A DNA stretch of 64,000 nt from Sphingoaurantiacus capsulatus (GTDB taxonomy: Bacteria > Pseudomonadota > Alphaproteobacteria > Sphingomonadales > Sphingomonadaceae): NCBI RefSeq assembly GCF_042648405.1, contig NZ_JBHRXV010000008.1, positions 1 to 64,000 of the forward strand. Reading direction: 5' to 3'. Within the stretch, counting starts at the first letter, position 1; the number at the start of each line of letters is the position of its first letter. Positions 1 to 8,736 of the stretch are shown here, in pieces. A program made the translations under genes and the position numbers. The notes under the pieces are model-generated. The model did not search any database. It was not told the origin of the DNA and worked only from the letters and a program-made list of their open reading frames with translations.

Positions 1-47
1 TCTCAGCAGCCCTCATCGCCGCAACCATCATCTACTGGTGCAATTGA
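1..47 (+). CDS. Possible C-terminal end of a membrane protein, cut by the window edge
   Basis: One forward frame reads a short hydrophobic tail (SAALIAATIIYWCN) ending at a TGA at 45-47. The residues look like the end of a transmembrane helix. Only about 14 codons are visible, so this could be chance. The rest of the gene would lie to the left of the window. No family can be named. Confidence 0.25.
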   Translation, partial: SAALIAATIIYWCN

Positions 48-76
48 GTCCGGAGCCTAGCCCCCACAAACAACAA

Positions 77-108
77 CGGGCCCGCCTCCGTTGGGGGAGA
101 CGGGCCCG
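77..108 (-). terminator. Hairpin terminator after the first DUF885 gene
   Basis: The arms CGGGCCCG at 77-84 and 101-108 form a GC-rich stem 18 bases past the stop codon of the minus-strand gene. On the minus strand the loop holds CCCCC and the stem is followed by a T-rich run ending in TTTGTGGGGGC. The loop cytosines could pair with the downstream guanines (minus strand of 61-66). The same layout occurs at 35783-35833. Confidence 0.6.
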
Positions 109-126
109 AGGTTGCAGGCGCGTTAT

Positions 127-1827
127 CTACTGTTGTGAGGGGAGAGGATCCCGCGCCCAGAACTTCTTCACTTCATCATCCTTGCCGGTCATCTCGTAGC
201 GGATGAGCGACATCGGCAGGCGGCCGGCCGCCATGAAGTCGTCGTGGAATTTCTTCAGGACGAACTTGTCGCCGTCCTGATGCTTCTTCTCGGCAACGAG
301 CTTCTGCATCTCGATCATGCCGATGGTGTAGCCGAGGCCGTAGCCCGGCGGACGGCGGAGGTAGATTTCGGCGTCGACGCGGGCGACGTTGGCGTCGAGC
401 CACGGCGTCCACTCGCGCCAGCCGTCGATCACTTCCTGAAGCGTCTGGCGGTTGAGCTGCAGGTTGATGTCACCCGCCACGCGCACGGCGCGGAAGATGC
501 CGAAATAGTCGATCAGCTCGCGGACGCGGCCGATGTCCTCGAAGAAGCCGAGACGCTGCGCGCCTTCCTCGACCCACACGCCCCAGCCCTCGGTGCGCAC
601 GCCGTCGGTGATGCGGCCGCGGATCGGGTGCTTGTTCTGGCGCGCGACGACGCCGTCGAAGCGGTGACCCGGAATGACCGCGTGGAGATGGTCGGGGCTC
701 GGATCGCGGAACTGGATTTCTTCCCAGAAATTGAGCCCGCCCTGCCGCTGGATGAACGGCACGTTGGTGTCGAGTTCCTTCACATAGGATGGGATCGTGA
801 TGATCTCTTCCTCGACCAGCCAGCGGCGGATGCGCTCGTCGGTCTTGGCGATGCGCTGCGCGTAGTCCGCGGCGGTCTCGGCCGGCTTCAGTTCGGGCAG
901 CTTGCGGTTGCGATGCTGCTCGAGCGCGTTCATCGCCCACAGGCGCTGCGTCTCGCGGGCGCCGAGCGTGAGCAGCTGTTCTGCGTTGTACGGCAGCAGC
1001 TTCACATTCTTCAGATACCAGTTGAAGTTGGCCTCGCCGACACCCGCCGGGGCGGTCATCGAGGGACGCTGCGCCTTCAGCCAGGCCTGGAAGTCGAGCA
1101 CCGCGTTGCGCGCCTTGGTGATGTCGGCCCGCAGCGCCGGCTGCTGGCTGGCGCGGCTGTTGAGATCGTCATACCAGCCGACGACGCCGGCGGGCGGCAC
1201 CGTGCGATACGGATGGCCGTGGCCAACGCCGTCCGCCGCCGCGAGGTTGTGCAGCGCCAGGTCGGCATAGTCGCCGGGGACGTTCTTCAGATTGCGCTTC
1301 GCCGCCTCGACGAGGATCGGCACGGCGCGCAGGTTGCGCTGCGTCGCCTTCAGCGCGTCGCCCTTCAGCGGCAGATCGACGAAGGTGATGGCGAGCATCT
1401 GGTCGACGTAGAAGCCCGGATCGCGCTCCCACGGCTTCGAGACGTTCAGAAGGAAGTTCTGCTCGTTGAGCTTGGCACGAACCGCCAGCCAGTCGACCTT
1501 CTGCGCCTTGTCCCACGCCGCGACGTTCATGTTGTCGACGCGCTGCAGGAAGGCGTTCATCTGGTTGCGACGGCCGTCGATCGAGGCGGCGCTATAGTCG
1601 TTGAGGCTGACCTGGACGTTGGTCGAGTTCAGCTCGCCAACGACGGGTGTGCTGCCCTTGAAGGTGAGGAATTCGTCGAACAGCTTGGTCAGGTCGGCAT
1701 AGCTGCCCTGCCCCGCCGGCGGCTGCGCCTGGGTGGCGGCGGCGGGCGCGCCTTGTGCCATCAGCGGCACCGGCAGCATAGCGGTGACCAGCAACGCGGC
1801 GGTCAGGCGCTTCACATTCTTCATCAT
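127..1827 (-). CDS. DUF885 family protein, secreted (paralogue 1)
   Basis: A 566-residue predicted exported protein of the DUF885 family, usually regarded as metallopeptidase-like. The ATG at 1827 is chosen over a TTG at 1848 because GGGGAG lies 6 bases upstream and the protein then starts MMKNVKRLTAALLVTAMLP, a signal peptide cleaved near MAQGA. The C-terminal family signature is clear: GYGLGYTIG, then FHDDFMAAGRLPMSLIRYEM. The motif normally written HExxPGH reads HAVIPGH (about 382-388), so the glutamate is alanine, while EGWGVWVEE (about 412-421) is retained. It follows the TonB receptor gene by 70 bases on the same strand, so the two are probably co-transcribed. Periplasmic processing of a substrate delivered by the receptor is inferred; the substrate is unknown. 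Confidence 0.85.
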   Translation of the reverse strand: MMKNVKRLTAALLVTAMLPVPLMAQGAPAAATQAQPPAGQGSYADLTKLFDEFLTFKGSTPVVGELNSTNVQVSLNDYSAASIDGRRNQMNAFLQRVDNMNVAAWDKAQKVDWLAVRAKLNEQNFLLNVSKPWERDPGFYVDQMLAITFVDLPLKGDALKATQRNLRAVPILVEAAKRNLKNVPGDYADLALHNLAAADGVGHGHPYRTVPPAGVVGWYDDLNSRASQQPALRADITKARNAVLDFQAWLKAQRPSMTAPAGVGEANFNWYLKNVKLLPYNAEQLLTLGARETQRLWAMNALEQHRNRKLPELKPAETAADYAQRIAKTDERIRRWLVEEEIITIPSYVKELDTNVPFIQRQGGLNFWEEIQFRDPSPDHLHAVIPGHRFDGVVARQNKHPIRGRITDGVRTEGWGVWVEEGAQRLGFFEDIGRVRELIDYFGIFRAVRVAGDINLQLNRQTLQEVIDGWREWTPWLDANVARVDAEIYLRRPPGYGLGYTIGMIEMQKLVAEKKHQDGDKFVLKKFHDDFMAAGRLPMSLIRYEMTGKDDEVKKFWARDPLPSQQ

Positions 1828-1853
1828 GGCATTCTCCCCACGATTCAAGCATC

Positions 1854-1879
1854 CGGGGCGGACGTTGCCGTCCGCCCCG
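1854..1879 (-). terminator. Intercistronic stem-loop between receptor and DUF885 genes
   Basis: A perfect 10-bp stem (CGGGGCGGAC with GTCCGCCCCG) closes a 6-base loop between the receptor stop and the DUF885 start. No T-run follows. It is more likely an mRNA stabilising or attenuating element that sets unequal expression of the two genes than a full terminator. Confidence 0.5.
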
Positions 1880-1897
1880 AAGCCGAAAGTTGACCCT

Positions 1898-4834
1898 TTA
1901 GAACTTCACCTTCGCACCGACGAAGAACTGCCGGCCGATCACGTCATAGAGCTGCACGTTGGTGTTGGCGTCGCCGCCGGCCGCGAAGCCGAGGATCGGC
2001 GGCTGCTTGTCGAGCAGGTTGTTGACCCCGCCGAACACCTCGAACATCTCTTCCTTGAACCCGACGCTGGCGTAGAGGTCCCAGTAGACGAACGAGCTGA
2101 TCGTGCCGCTCTGCGTCGGCGGCGCGATCGGCGACAGTTCGACGTCACCGGTGTAGCGGAAGGTGTTCCGCACCGTCACCGGCCCGCTGGTGTAGGCGGC
2201 GCTCAGGAACGCGCGGAAGTCCGGGGTGATGCGAACGCTGTCGCTCGAGCAGGGGCCGCCGTAGAAGCCCGCGCACTCGACTTCGGCAACGCCCGCCAGC
2301 GGCAGGTTGCTGTCCTCGAACTGGAAGCTGCTGACCAGCTGCACCGCCAGCTTCGCCTCCTCGCCGATCGCGATCGCGCCCGGCAGGTCGAAATTGTAGT
2401 TGGCGGTGATGTCGAGGCCGCGGACCTTGCGCTGCGCGATGTTGAGCAGCGGCGCGCGCACCTGATCGATGTTGCCCGAGCTGTTCCGCGTGATCGCCTG
2501 GCAGGCGAGGCTCGCGGCGTCGAGCGTCTGGAAGCAGGTGTTGACGAGCAGCTGCGCGTCGACCGTGGCGATCGCGTCGTCGACCTTGATATCGTAATAA
2601 TCGAGGGTCAGCGACAGACGCGGCGCGAAGGCCGGGGTGAACACCGCGCCGAGGGTGAGCGTGTCCGCCGTCTCCTCGGTCAGGTTCTGGTTGCCGCCGG
2701 TGGTGCGGTTGAAGCCCTGGCTTCCGCCGACCTGCAGCGTGTTGATGAACGCCTGCGGCACGCCCTGTGCGAGACAGAGAGTCTTCTGTGCCGCACTCGG
2801 GTTGGCGCTTGCAAGGCAGGGATCGGTGCCACCGATGAAGCCCGAGCCGACCGGCGCGAACAATTCGTTGAGGTTCGGCGCACGGATCGCGCGGCTGTAG
2901 TTACCGCGCAGACGCATCCAGTCGGTGACTTCCCAGTCGATCGCACCCTTCCAGGTGAACACGCCGCCGACCGTCGAATAATCGGCGTAGCGGAAGGCGC
3001 CTTCGACCGCGAGGCTCTCGATCAGCGGCTTGTCGGCGAGGATCGGTACGCGGACCTCACCGAACACCTCGAACAGGTTGAGGCTGCCTCCGTTGATGAT
3101 CGGCGCGATCGACACGGCCGCGAGGTCGTTGTTGAGCGCGACTTCGTCGGGAACGCTGTCGAAGCTGTCCTTGCGATACTCGACACCGAACGCGGTCGAG
3201 ACCGGGCCGGCCGGCATTTCGAACAGGTCGCCAGCGACCGAGCCGCCCGCCACGGTGCGGGTGAAACGCTCGTCGGTCGTCGTATTGACCGAGAGGAAGT
3301 TCGCCTGCGCCGGGGTCAGCGTCGCGGTGCCGAAGATGTTGACCGGCACGCAGTTCGGGATCTCGCGGTTCCGGCACTGCGGCACGCCGTTGACGAGGAT
3401 CACGTCGAGGCCCGCCGTGGTGCGCGACCGCGACAGCAGATTCTCGCGGCGCTGCGACACGTCAGACTGCTGGTACTGGTAGAAGGTATCCCACTTCCAG
3501 CCGCTGTCACCGATGTCGCCGCGGAAGCCGCCGGTGAAGCCGAAGCTGTCAGCGACATAATTGACGTTACGCGGGCCGAACTCCTCGAAGCGGCGGCCGA
3601 CGTTGCGCAGCGTGAACACGCCGTCGCCGTCCGGATCGAAAAAGCCGCGGTTCGACGCGAAGAACGAGCGCAGCTGCGGCGTGAACAGCGGGTTGGTGTC
3701 GGCGTTCGGGATGAGCACCGTCCCGGCCTGCTGGCCCGAGCTCGACGGCGTCACCGCCTCGGCCGCCTGCTGGAAGCTGTTTTCCTTCCGCGTGTAGAAG
3801 AACTGACCGTAGGCCTCGATGCCGTCGGTGATCTCGTAGCGCGTGTTGACCGCCGCCTGGTAGCGCTCGAACGGGCGCAGCAGGAAGTTCGGCGCAGCAT
3901 AGTTATACTGGTCGTTCGGCCGGCAATAGGGCAGCGGCTCGCCGTTCGGGCCGAAGCGGATGCCGGTGTGCGCGACCGGGCAGGCACCGCTGGCGTTGTT
4001 GAGGTTCGGCACGCCGGTGATCTGCGGGATCTGCGTCGTGTTGATGCCGATCGAGCCGCCGGGGACGTTGCCCGAGCCGAACGGCTGGAACACGCCTTGC
4101 GCGTCGGCGAGCACGGGATTCGCCGAGAAGGCGCGATCACCCATGAAGATCGAGTCACGCGTGGTGTACGAACCATAAGCGGTGATGTTGCCGCGATCGT
4201 CCGAAGTGTTCGCGCCGAACACCACGTCGATCTTGTGCGAGGCGCCGTCGCCGCGCGAGGTCTCGCCATACTGGTAGTTGGCTTCGAGACCTTCGAAGTT
4301 GCGCTTCAGCACGAAGTTGACCGCGCCCGCGATCGCGTCCGAGCCGTAAACGGCGGAGGCGCCGCCGGTGATCACCTCGACACGCTCGACCAGCAGGTCG
4401 GGGATCGTCGCGAGATCGGCGAGGCCGGTGACGTCGGCCGGGATGTAGCGGCGGCCGTCCACGAGGACGAGCGTGCGCACGGCACCCAGGCTGCGGAGAT
4501 CGACGCTGAGGACGCCCGAGCCGCCGCTCTGGTTGGTGGTGCTGGTGTTGTCCGGCGCCAGCTGCGGGAAGTTGTTGAGCGCGCCTTCGAGCGTGACGGC
4601 GCCCGAGTCCTGCAGGACGGCGCTGTCGATGGTGGTGATCGGGCTGGTCGCGACGAGGTCGCGGCGCACGAGGCGCGAACCGGTGACGATGATCTCGCTC
4701 TCTTCGGCCGTCGCTGCCGCGTCGGCCGCTGCGGTATCGGCGTCCTGCGCGAAAGCCGGCATCGCCATCAGGGCAAGGCTGGAAAGCGCGCTTGAAAAGA
4801 ACAGATGTTTCAACTGCGAACGCCGTATCTGCAT
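1898..4834 (-). CDS. TonB-dependent outer-membrane receptor
   Basis: A 978-residue TonB-dependent receptor for active uptake across the outer membrane. The ATG at 4834 is preferred over 4858 because GGGGGA lies upstream and the protein then begins MQIRRSQLKHLFFSSALSSL with cleavage after AFAQ. ESEIIVTGSR is a TonB-box/plug start, the plug has VERVEVITGGASAVYGSDAIAGAVNF, and a 22-strand type barrel follows, ending GAKVKF with the aromatic last residue expected of barrels. Large loops and the lack of siderophore-type neighbours fit a peptide- or organic-substrate receptor of the kind expanded in sphingomonads. It heads the operon with DUF885 paralogue 1. The substrate is not determinable here. 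Confidence 0.93.
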   Translation of the reverse strand: MQIRRSQLKHLFFSSALSSLALMAMPAFAQDADTAAADAAATAEESEIIVTGSRLVRRDLVATSPITTIDSAVLQDSGAVTLEGALNNFPQLAPDNTSTTNQSGGSGVLSVDLRSLGAVRTLVLVDGRRYIPADVTGLADLATIPDLLVERVEVITGGASAVYGSDAIAGAVNFVLKRNFEGLEANYQYGETSRGDGASHKIDVVFGANTSDDRGNITAYGSYTTRDSIFMGDRAFSANPVLADAQGVFQPFGSGNVPGGSIGINTTQIPQITGVPNLNNASGACPVAHTGIRFGPNGEPLPYCRPNDQYNYAAPNFLLRPFERYQAAVNTRYEITDGIEAYGQFFYTRKENSFQQAAEAVTPSSSGQQAGTVLIPNADTNPLFTPQLRSFFASNRGFFDPDGDGVFTLRNVGRRFEEFGPRNVNYVADSFGFTGGFRGDIGDSGWKWDTFYQYQQSDVSQRRENLLSRSRTTAGLDVILVNGVPQCRNREIPNCVPVNIFGTATLTPAQANFLSVNTTTDERFTRTVAGGSVAGDLFEMPAGPVSTAFGVEYRKDSFDSVPDEVALNNDLAAVSIAPIINGGSLNLFEVFGEVRVPILADKPLIESLAVEGAFRYADYSTVGGVFTWKGAIDWEVTDWMRLRGNYSRAIRAPNLNELFAPVGSGFIGGTDPCLASANPSAAQKTLCLAQGVPQAFINTLQVGGSQGFNRTTGGNQNLTEETADTLTLGAVFTPAFAPRLSLTLDYYDIKVDDAIATVDAQLLVNTCFQTLDAASLACQAITRNSSGNIDQVRAPLLNIAQRKVRGLDITANYNFDLPGAIAIGEEAKLAVQLVSSFQFEDSNLPLAGVAEVECAGFYGGPCSSDSVRITPDFRAFLSAAYTSGPVTVRNTFRYTGDVELSPIAPPTQSGTISSFVYWDLYASVGFKEEMFEVFGGVNNLLDKQPPILGFAAGGDANTNVQLYDVIGRQFFVGAKVKF

Positions 4835-5138
4835 GATGCTAGTTCCCCCGGTTCCCATATAACCTCCTCTGTACGGCCCTTCGTCCGTTCCAGCTCGCTC
4901 GGCTCAAATCCCCTTCGCCAACGCAACTTTTTCCCTGTGCGGACCCTGTCTTTCTGACAGTTTTACGACTCCGCCTTTTGGCACTCGAATATTCACAAGC
5001 AGGGTTTCGGGTGTCAAACAGTTTTGCGCGCAATGCGTACTTTTCGGCGCGCTGCGCACAAAACTCCTGTCGCATGTGTGGCCTGAATGCACTAGCATCT
5101 GGTTGGCGCAGGGAGGCGCCGGGAGGAAACTCACGCAG
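4835..5138. promoter_or_regulatory. Divergent promoter region, receptor operon and methyltransferase operon
   Basis: About 300 bases separate the two operons with no credible gene. The region contains a short stem (CTGTC at 4946-4950 with GACAG at 4956-4960, then TTTT) and the paired elements TGCGTAC and TGCGCAC described separately. A and T content is higher than in the flanking genes, as expected for promoters. No clear -35/-10 pair could be assigned by eye. Confidence 0.55.
5034..5059 (+). promoter_or_regulatory. Paired TGCGnAC elements, 19-bp period
   Basis: TGCGTAC at 5034 and TGCGCAC at 5053 start exactly 19 bases apart. The first is followed by TTTT, as in the copy at 22875. Related pairs with the same period occur upstream of other genes of this island. 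Probable operator of an unknown regulator. Confidence 0.45.
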
Positions 5139-6077
5139 ATGAGAGCGAGTGACAACGCGACGCACGCCCAGGCTGGGCGAAGCGAAGAGCATTGGGGCGA
5201 CTATTGGGTCGACGCCGGGTTGCACGGCTGCACCGCGCAGTTCCCCGAGGCCGTGCAGCGTGAGGTCGCCGCAAGGTGGCGCGCGCTGTTTGCAACGCTG
5301 CCCGACGGCGCGACCTTGCTCGACATTGGCTGCGGCAAGGGCGCCCTCCTCGACCTCGCGGGCGCGACGGGCGCGCTCGCGCGCGGAATACAGGCGACGG
5401 GCGTCGACCTGGCACCGGCCGCCACCCTGTCCGGCGAGGGTTTCGACATCCACGGCGGCATCGACGCCGCCGCGCTCCCCTTCGCCGACCGCAGCTTCGA
5501 TTGCGTCGTCAGCCAGTTCGGCATCGAATATGCAGGCTTCAAACCGGCGCTTGCCGAAGCCGCGCGGGTATGCGCCGGCCAGCTTGTGGTGTTGAGCCAC
5601 GCGGCCGAGGGCGTGGTCACCGAACAGGCGGCGGAGCAGGCCGCGCAGATCGACGAACTGCTGGGTCCGTCCCGCGTCGCCGAGCGGCTGCGCACCGCAC
5701 AGGAAGACGGCAGCATCGACGCGGTGATCGCTACCTTGCGCGACGAGCTTGCCGCGATGATCGGCGAGGCGACCAACACCGGCATCCTTGACCAGCTTTA
5801 CGTGAGCTTCGGCGAGATCGCGCGCGTCGCGCCGCTGATGCCGCCCGCCGAGCTGGCCGCGGCGATCGACTTCATGGTTACGCAGCTCGGGCGCCACCGC
5901 GTGCGCATGGGTGCGCTGGCGGATGCCGCGGTGCGCGGCGAGATGGCGGAGAGCGCGACGGCGATGCTCACCGCCGCAGGTTTCGAAACGACGATGTCGG
6001 CGCAGCTTTCGGGCGGCGGCGACGTGGTCGGCTATTGGCTCGTGGCTCGGCGCAACGACGCCGACACGCTATCATGA
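5139..6077 (+). CDS. SAM-dependent class I methyltransferase
   Basis: A 312-residue protein with the class I methyltransferase fold. Motif I is LLDIGCGKGALLDLAG (about residues 60-75), an acidic residue follows in TGVDLAP, and the post-motif region FDCVVSQFGIEY is typical of the Methyltransf_11 family. No signal peptide is seen, so it is cytoplasmic. The ATG at 5139 is preferred because GGGAGG lies upstream, though the spacing of 12 bases is long; an in-frame ATG at 5076 is the alternative. It is followed 11 bases later by DUF885 paralogue 2, suggesting one operon. The substrate is unknown; a small molecule of the island's pathway is an inference. Confidence 0.8.
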   Translation: MRASDNATHAQAGRSEEHWGDYWVDAGLHGCTAQFPEAVQREVAARWRALFATLPDGATLLDIGCGKGALLDLAGATGALARGIQATGVDLAPAATLSGEGFDIHGGIDAAALPFADRSFDCVVSQFGIEYAGFKPALAEAARVCAGQLVVLSHAAEGVVTEQAAEQAAQIDELLGPSRVAERLRTAQEDGSIDAVIATLRDELAAMIGEATNTGILDQLYVSFGEIARVAPLMPPAELAAAIDFMVTQLGRHRVRMGALADAAVRGEMAESATAMLTAAGFETTMSAQLSGGGDVVGYWLVARRNDADTLS

Positions 6078-6088
6078 CGGGAGGAACG

Positions 6089-7750
6089 ATGAAGGGGGTT
6101 GGTCGCATGGCGCGCAAAGTTGGGGCGGCACTGCTGCTCGGAACCGCAACGGTGGCGGGCGGCGCGGCGCCGGCACTGGCACAGACCGAGGCGGCGAAGC
6201 CCGCCGGCTATGCCGCGCTGGAGACGCTGTTCACCGAATGGCGCGTGTTCGAATATTCGGGCACCCGCGACGGTGCGCCCGATTACACTGCCGCCGCGAT
6301 GGCGAAGAAGGCGACCGAGCTGAAGCAGTGGCAGGCCCGCCTCGCCGCGATCGACCGCGCCGGCTGGTCGACCTCGCAGCTGATCGACTATCAGATCGTC
6401 CGCGCCGAGATGAACGGCCTCGACTTCGATCTGCGCGTGCTCAAACCCTGGGAACGCGACCCGGCCTTCTACCAGCTGCTGTGGGCGGCGATCAGCGATA
6501 CGCCCGCGCATGAAGGGCCGATGGCGCACGGCGAGATCGAGCTGTGGCAGTATAAATTCCCGCTCGATGCCGCGTCGGCGAAGAAGCTGACCGCCGGCCT
6601 CAAGCAAATCCCGCCGTTCCTGACGCAGGGCCGCACCAACCTTACCGCCAACACCCGCGACCTGTGGTCGGCGGGCATCGACACGATGCAGGAGCAGTCG
6701 GACGCGCTCGCCGACCTCGAAAAGCGCGCCGGCAACCGCGAGGTGGCGAGGGCCGCCGCCGAGGCGCGCAAGGCGACCGACAGCTTCGTCACCTGGCTGA
6801 AGGCCGAGCTGCCGAAGAAGACCGGCCCGTCGGGCGTCGGCGTCGAGAACTACAATTGGTATCTGAAGAACGTGCAGCTCTCCCCGCTGACCTGGGAGGG
6901 CGAGGTCGCGCTGCTCGAGCGCGAGCTCGGCCGCTCGCACGCGGCGCTGCGGCTGGAGGAGCATAACAACCGCAACCTGCCGCAGCTGGCCGGCGCCACC
7001 GACGCCGCCAGCTATGAGGCCCAGGCGACCAAGGCGGTGAAGGACTATCTGAAGTTCCTCGGCGACAACGAGATCCTGACGGTCAAGGATTACATGGAGC
7101 CGGCGCTGATGGCGCAGCGCGGGACGTATGTGCCGCCCGAGCGCCAGAACTTCTTCCACATCACCATGCACCGCGCGCCGATGACCTTGTGGACCCACTT
7201 CTACCATTGGTGGGACCTGCAGATGACCGAGAAGGACCCGCACCCGAGCCTGATCCGTCGCGCGCCCCTCCTTTACAACATCTGGATCAGCCGCGCCGAA
7301 GGCCAGGCGACGGGCATGGAAGAGGCGATGCTCTACGCCGGCCTGTTCGACGACCGGCCGCGCGAGCGCGAGATCGTGTGGATCATGCAGGCGCAGCGCG
7401 CAGCGCGCGGTCTCGCCTCGCTCTACGCCCATGCCAACATCTTCACGATGGATGAGGCCAAGGCGATGCAGGTGGCGCGCACGCCGAACGGCTGGATGAG
7501 CCCGACCTTGAAGCTGCTCGCCGGCGAGCAGCAGCTGTATCTGCGCCAGCCGGGCTATGGCACCAGCTACATCAGCGGCAAGCATCAGGTCGACAAGCTG
7601 ATCGGCGAGCTGGCCGAGGCGAAGGGCAAGGATTTCCGCATCAAGGACTTCTACGACGGCATGAACAAGTCGGGGATGATCCCGATGTCGCTCATTCGCT
7701 GGGAAATGCTCGGCAAGGACGATGAGGTGAAAAAGATCGGGGCGTACTAG
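6089..7750 (+). CDS. DUF885 family protein, secreted (paralogue 2, motif lost)
   Basis: A 553-residue DUF885 family protein with a signal peptide (RKVGAALLLGTATVAGGAAPALAQ). The C-terminal signature is intact (GYGTSYISG, IKDFYDGMNKSGMIPMSLIRWEM). The stretch that holds the PGH motif in the other paralogues here reads DPHPSLIRRAPLLYN (about 382-395), with no PGH, and the next motif is AEGQATGMEE rather than EGW. If DUF885 proteins are metal-dependent hydrolases, this one probably lacks the normal metal site. GGAGG lies 4 bases before the ATG at 6089; ATGs at 6074 (overlapping the methyltransferase stop) and 6107 are alternatives. It ends 7 bases from the convergent deacetylase gene. Confidence 0.82.
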   Translation: MKGVGRMARKVGAALLLGTATVAGGAAPALAQTEAAKPAGYAALETLFTEWRVFEYSGTRDGAPDYTAAAMAKKATELKQWQARLAAIDRAGWSTSQLIDYQIVRAEMNGLDFDLRVLKPWERDPAFYQLLWAAISDTPAHEGPMAHGEIELWQYKFPLDAASAKKLTAGLKQIPPFLTQGRTNLTANTRDLWSAGIDTMQEQSDALADLEKRAGNREVARAAAEARKATDSFVTWLKAELPKKTGPSGVGVENYNWYLKNVQLSPLTWEGEVALLERELGRSHAALRLEEHNNRNLPQLAGATDAASYEAQATKAVKDYLKFLGDNEILTVKDYMEPALMAQRGTYVPPERQNFFHITMHRAPMTLWTHFYHWWDLQMTEKDPHPSLIRRAPLLYNIWISRAEGQATGMEEAMLYAGLFDDRPREREIVWIMQAQRAARGLASLYAHANIFTMDEAKAMQVARTPNGWMSPTLKLLAGEQQLYLRQPGYGTSYISGKHQVDKLIGELAEAKGKDFRIKDFYDGMNKSGMIPMSLIRWEMLGKDDEVKKIGAY

Positions 7751-7757
7751 CCCCGCC

Positions 7758-8636
7758 TCAAGGGGCGGCGTTTGCCTTGGCCCAGCGCGCGACTTCCGCG
7801 TGGGTGCCGAACCAGACGCCGCCCTTTTCCTTGGCATCCTCGATCAGCTTTTCGAGAATCCAGATGCGCGAGCGATAGCCGATCACGAACGGGTGCATGA
7901 CGAGCTGGAAGACGCCGCCCTCTTCCCACGCGGCGTCGAGCTCGCGCTTGAAGATGCCGTAGACCTCGTCGGGCGAGAGATAGGGCCGCGTTGCCGGCTG
8001 GCGGTTGAACAGCAGGTAGACGGCATCGTCGCGCAGCCATTCGACGGGCACCTCGACGACGCCGGTGGGCGCGCCATCGAGCAGCAGTTCGTAGCAGCTC
8101 TCGTCGGCCATCAGCGAACTGTCGTATTCGAGGCCCATGTCGCGCACGATCTCGATGGTGTGCGGGCTCAGATCCCAGTTGGCCGAGCGGAAGCCGACCG
8201 GCGCCTGCCCCATCGTGGCGCTCAGCACGTCGAAGGCGCGGCGCATCAGGTCGCGCTCGGTGGCCTCGTCGAGCAGCGAATTATTCTCGTGCAGCCAGCC
8301 GTGCATGCCGACCTCATGGCCGTCGGCCATGATGCGACGCGGTTCATCCGGGTCGATCTGCGCACACATCGCCGGCATGTAGAAGCTCGCCGGCACCTCG
8401 GCGCGGCGCAGCACATCGAGCACTTTCGGCACGCCGACCCGCCGCCCGAACTCGCCCCAGGCGAGGCGCCCGATCGCGCGGCCACCGGCGCCGATTTCGA
8501 AGGATTCATGATCGCAATCAAAGGATAAGGCGACGGCACAGCGCGCGCCGCCGGGCCATGAGGCGGGCTGCAGCGCGCGGCCTGCGCGGACCCGATTGAC
8601 GATGCCCTGCCAGTCCTGTTCGCCTGTCGAACTCAT
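7758..8636 (-). CDS. Polysaccharide deacetylase-family hydrolase (NodB fold, PuuE-like)
   Basis: A 292-residue cytoplasmic protein of the NodB/polysaccharide deacetylase superfamily. SFDCDHE holds the first motif with the catalytic and metal-binding aspartates, and HGWLHENN the metal-binding histidines; GFRSANWDLSPHT and VMHPFVIGY are further family motifs. The absence of a signal peptide and the overall layout resemble PuuE-type allantoinase or cyclic-imide hydrolases more than secreted chitin or peptidoglycan deacetylases, so C-N bond hydrolysis on a small substrate is likely. GGAG sits 6 bases before the ATG. It is divergent from DUF885 paralogue 3 and sits within the catabolic island, so it may open a ring or deacylate an intermediate. 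Confidence 0.82.
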   Translation of the reverse strand: MSSTGEQDWQGIVNRVRAGRALQPASWPGGARCAVALSFDCDHESFEIGAGGRAIGRLAWGEFGRRVGVPKVLDVLRRAEVPASFYMPAMCAQIDPDEPRRIMADGHEVGMHGWLHENNSLLDEATERDLMRRAFDVLSATMGQAPVGFRSANWDLSPHTIEIVRDMGLEYDSSLMADESCYELLLDGAPTGVVEVPVEWLRDDAVYLLFNRQPATRPYLSPDEVYGIFKRELDAAWEEGGVFQLVMHPFVIGYRSRIWILEKLIEDAKEKGGVWFGTHAEVARWAKANAAP

Positions 8637-8654
8637 ATCAATCTCCGAACGTCC

Positions 8655-8680
8655 GTTCGCATTGCGACCACATATTCACT
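8655..8680 (-). promoter_or_regulatory. Paired GTTCGCA/ATTCACT elements, 19-bp period
   Basis: On the plus strand GTTCGCA starts at 8655 and ATTCACT at 8674, 19 bases apart, equal to TGCGAAC and AGTGAAT on the minus strand. They lie in the 100-base region between the deacetylase gene and DUF885 paralogue 3. The palindrome CGAACG-TC-CGTTCG at 8646-8659 overlaps the first element. Confidence 0.4.
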
Positions 8681-8736
8681 ATGATAGCGTCCGAGTCCGA
8701 TCACAAGACATGGGTGCTTAAGCAGGGAGAAGTCAG

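Noticed and set aside
1733..4795. Long plus-strand reading frame (about 1000 codons) opposite the TonB receptor gene
   Set aside because: It is antisense to a clear receptor gene; its translation is rich in Arg, Ala, Asp and Val with no motifs, a usual by-product of high GC content.
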